Source: Heliocidaris erythrogramma (taxonomy: Eukaryota > Echinodermata > Echinoidea > Camarodonta > Echinometridae). Taken from it: a DNA stretch of 64,000 nt. The stretch's first letter is position 1. Each line of letters starts with the position of its first letter. The translations under genes and the position numbers were made by a program. Below are positions 55,901-58,900 of the stretch, in pieces. The notes beneath the pieces are model-generated. The model made no database searches, was not told where the DNA came from, and saw only the letters and a program-made list of their open reading frames with translations. The DNA lies in the NCBI GenBank assembly GCA_025617745.1, contig CM046870.1, forward strand, positions 6,449,618-6,513,617, given 5' to 3'.

Positions 55901-58900
55901 TTCTTCAGGTTCTTAGAATGCTGAATCACTATCTTGGCAAGAGGAAGGTAAGCCAATGTATTTATTGTGCCTTTTAACCCTTTATTCACTGAGGATTACA
56001 CGTATTGTAGTCATTTACTCACAGAACTCAGTCTCAGTAAAACATCTTGTGGCATAGACTCTGCTGTCCACAAAACCTTTCCACAGTAATGCATCGCTTC
56101 AATGCAAATTCTAAATGGCTTATGTGTAAAGATAGCACACACAAAGTTTCAGCGCCCGATATCCCCTACAATACATTTGCTGTAGTGTTACACAGGTCAA
56201 AGTCCACAGGCGGTCCCGGGCGGTCCTGGGCGATTCAGTGAGTAATAAGAAGGGCGGTCCCGGGTGGTTTAGTGACTAAAAGGTTAACAAAATACAGTGT
56301 TGCCTGTAATGTTGAGAATTTTGTAATGGTCTAAATGTATCAACTTTGCCTCCTCAAATTGGCACTATTACTATTTTCTTTCACTTTTACATAGTTTTAG
56401 GACAATCAAAATGTCTGTTGAATGAACCATTGTGAATGAACAACAAAAATGCCAATTTGTAGACGAAAAAAGTGATTATTGAGTCCATTATGTGTTGCCA
56501 ACTTAGAGATTTGAATGCTTTCAGTTCAATCGTTGTTAACCATTAACAGTACAATGTACTACACGTACACCAGAAATTAACTCTAAGAAAGCCTGGTTCA
56601 AAGGCCCAAAAAGTATTTTATACATTTAACTCCATTTCTTTATCATTATGTTTCAGGAAACTGCTAAGAGACAACTGCAGTTCACAGTGCCTCGTGTAGT
56701 AGCTGTGTCTCCCCAGATGAGATTGGTAGAAGATAGTCCCTCATCACTTTCCTTGCTTGACATATATAAGAAGGTAATGTTAAGATATGGTGTTTACCAT
56801 TCAAATGAGACTGGTAGAAGATAGTCCCTCCCCACTTTCCTTGCTTGACATATATAAGAAGGTAATGTTAAAGTATGGTGTTTACCATTCAAATGAGACT
56901 GACCAGTAGAAGATAGTCCCTCATCACTTTCCTTGCTTGACATATATAAGAAGGTAATGTTAACATATGGTTTTTACCATTCAAATGAGACTGGTAGAAG
57001 ATAGTCCCTCCTCACTTTCCTTGCTTGACATATATAAGAAGGTAATGTTAAGATATGGTTTTTACCATTCAATTCATTGCTAGAAACTGGCATGGAGGTA
57101 ATATATTGTCTATTATTCATATTATTATTGTCTACATTCTGGGAATGTAGAAAGAACAAACTCTTTTAGAGAAAGTCAAATCATATCATGATAATTATAG
57201 AGTAATTAAATGTCGTCTTATTGATATAATGCCTCAGTTATTGGCAGTAATGCACTATTAGAGGTAATAATAATAATAATAATACATTCATAAAGCGCAG
57301 TAACTATCAAACCATTTGTATATATTCTACTGCGCTGCATGAGCTGCTGATATGCTTGTTATTAATTGAATCGATATGCTTTGAGTTTTGATTTAAACAT
57401 ATTCACAGATGGTGATTTCCTGACTTCCAGTGGCACCTTTTTATCTCAACAGAGTTGTGGATTTTGTAGAGAAAAAAACTTCTATTGAAGGAAATAAAAT
57501 AAAGCTCAATATTCTATTAATACCCTTGTATTTTAGATTTTATAAAGCATTCAGTTAACATTTCAGATGTTGTGTAGGGTTAGTTGTATATTGACTTGGC
57601 AAAAGTAGAAATTATTTTTAGTTTTGTTTGTTCTGATACCAATCAGTGTATTTTGCGCAAGGTTTCATAAGGAAGCGTTACAGATAATCATTTCTCGATG
57701 TTTACAGTGGTGCTTGAAGCAGCAGGTAGAAACGGATCCACCCATCAACCGATATTACGAACGTCTAGCTGTCGTCCAGCTAAGAGGCTCTCAGGCGAGT
57801 CATCAAGTCTTGAGAGATATCCTGAAGGAGGTCCAGACCAACATGGTACCCAGGACGCTCCTCAAGGAATGGGCCCTGGATACCTTTCCAACCTCAACAG
57901 ACTATTTTGCCTTCAGGAAAATGGTGGGTGGAAATTAGTGATATAATCATCTGTTCGGAGCCAGAAGGGTGTTAAGTCCTATCCTTTTTACACAGTTAAT
58001 GCCCTTCTTGTTCTCAACTGACAGTATTTATTCATATATTTCATTAGCAACCTTATTGCAGTCAATCGTTCAGTTTGATAACAATGCTATCCATTATTCT
58101 TGATTTGGGGTACAATTTTGTGTTTTATTCATTTAATCTTTATGCTTGATTCTGGTACACATTTGTGTACAAATGTATTTTCTGTGGTGTACAGATATTT
58201 TGATTGTGGTATACATAGACTTTAAAACAATTTTTAATTATAAATAATGATAATAAAAGACGGATTGTTGTGAAAATTATTTATCTACCTATGTCTGCCT
58301 GTCTATTTGTTATTCAGTATCATTGTCTGTCTGTATTTCTGTCCATCTGTTTATTTCTCTGTCTATCTGTTTATTTCTCCGTCTGCAGGTCTGTCTGTCT
58401 TTCTGTATGTATGTTTGTCTGTCATTCTTGTACTTTGATTTAATCTCCCTATCTCTCTGTTATGTTTGATTAGATGTGCGGTCAGTTGGCTCTGCTAGGT
58501 CTAGCTGAGTTTGTTCTTCACCTCACCCGACTCAACCCAGAGATCATTCAGATCGAGAGAAACTCAGGACTCCTCTCTGTCTTCTACTTCAGATTTGACT
58601 TGGACGAAACAAGTGGTACGTCAAATATGATTTCTTTTTTTTATTGTTAGCTGAGAATAATTTATTATATATTATGCTCGTGTCACACATATAATAGGTG
58701 AGCTGAGCTAAGATATGTGTATATGTGTTGTGGTCTAATAATGTTGAGGTCTCGGGAGGGGGGGGGGGGGTCCGGTGGATTGATCACCAGACTTTAAATC
58801 ATATGGTTCACAGTTATGTGTCCCATCCGGGCACAAATATCTTTTGGTAAGACATTAATCTAAATTTGCCACTTGGGAAGTAGTTTCTTGAACGTTTTCA

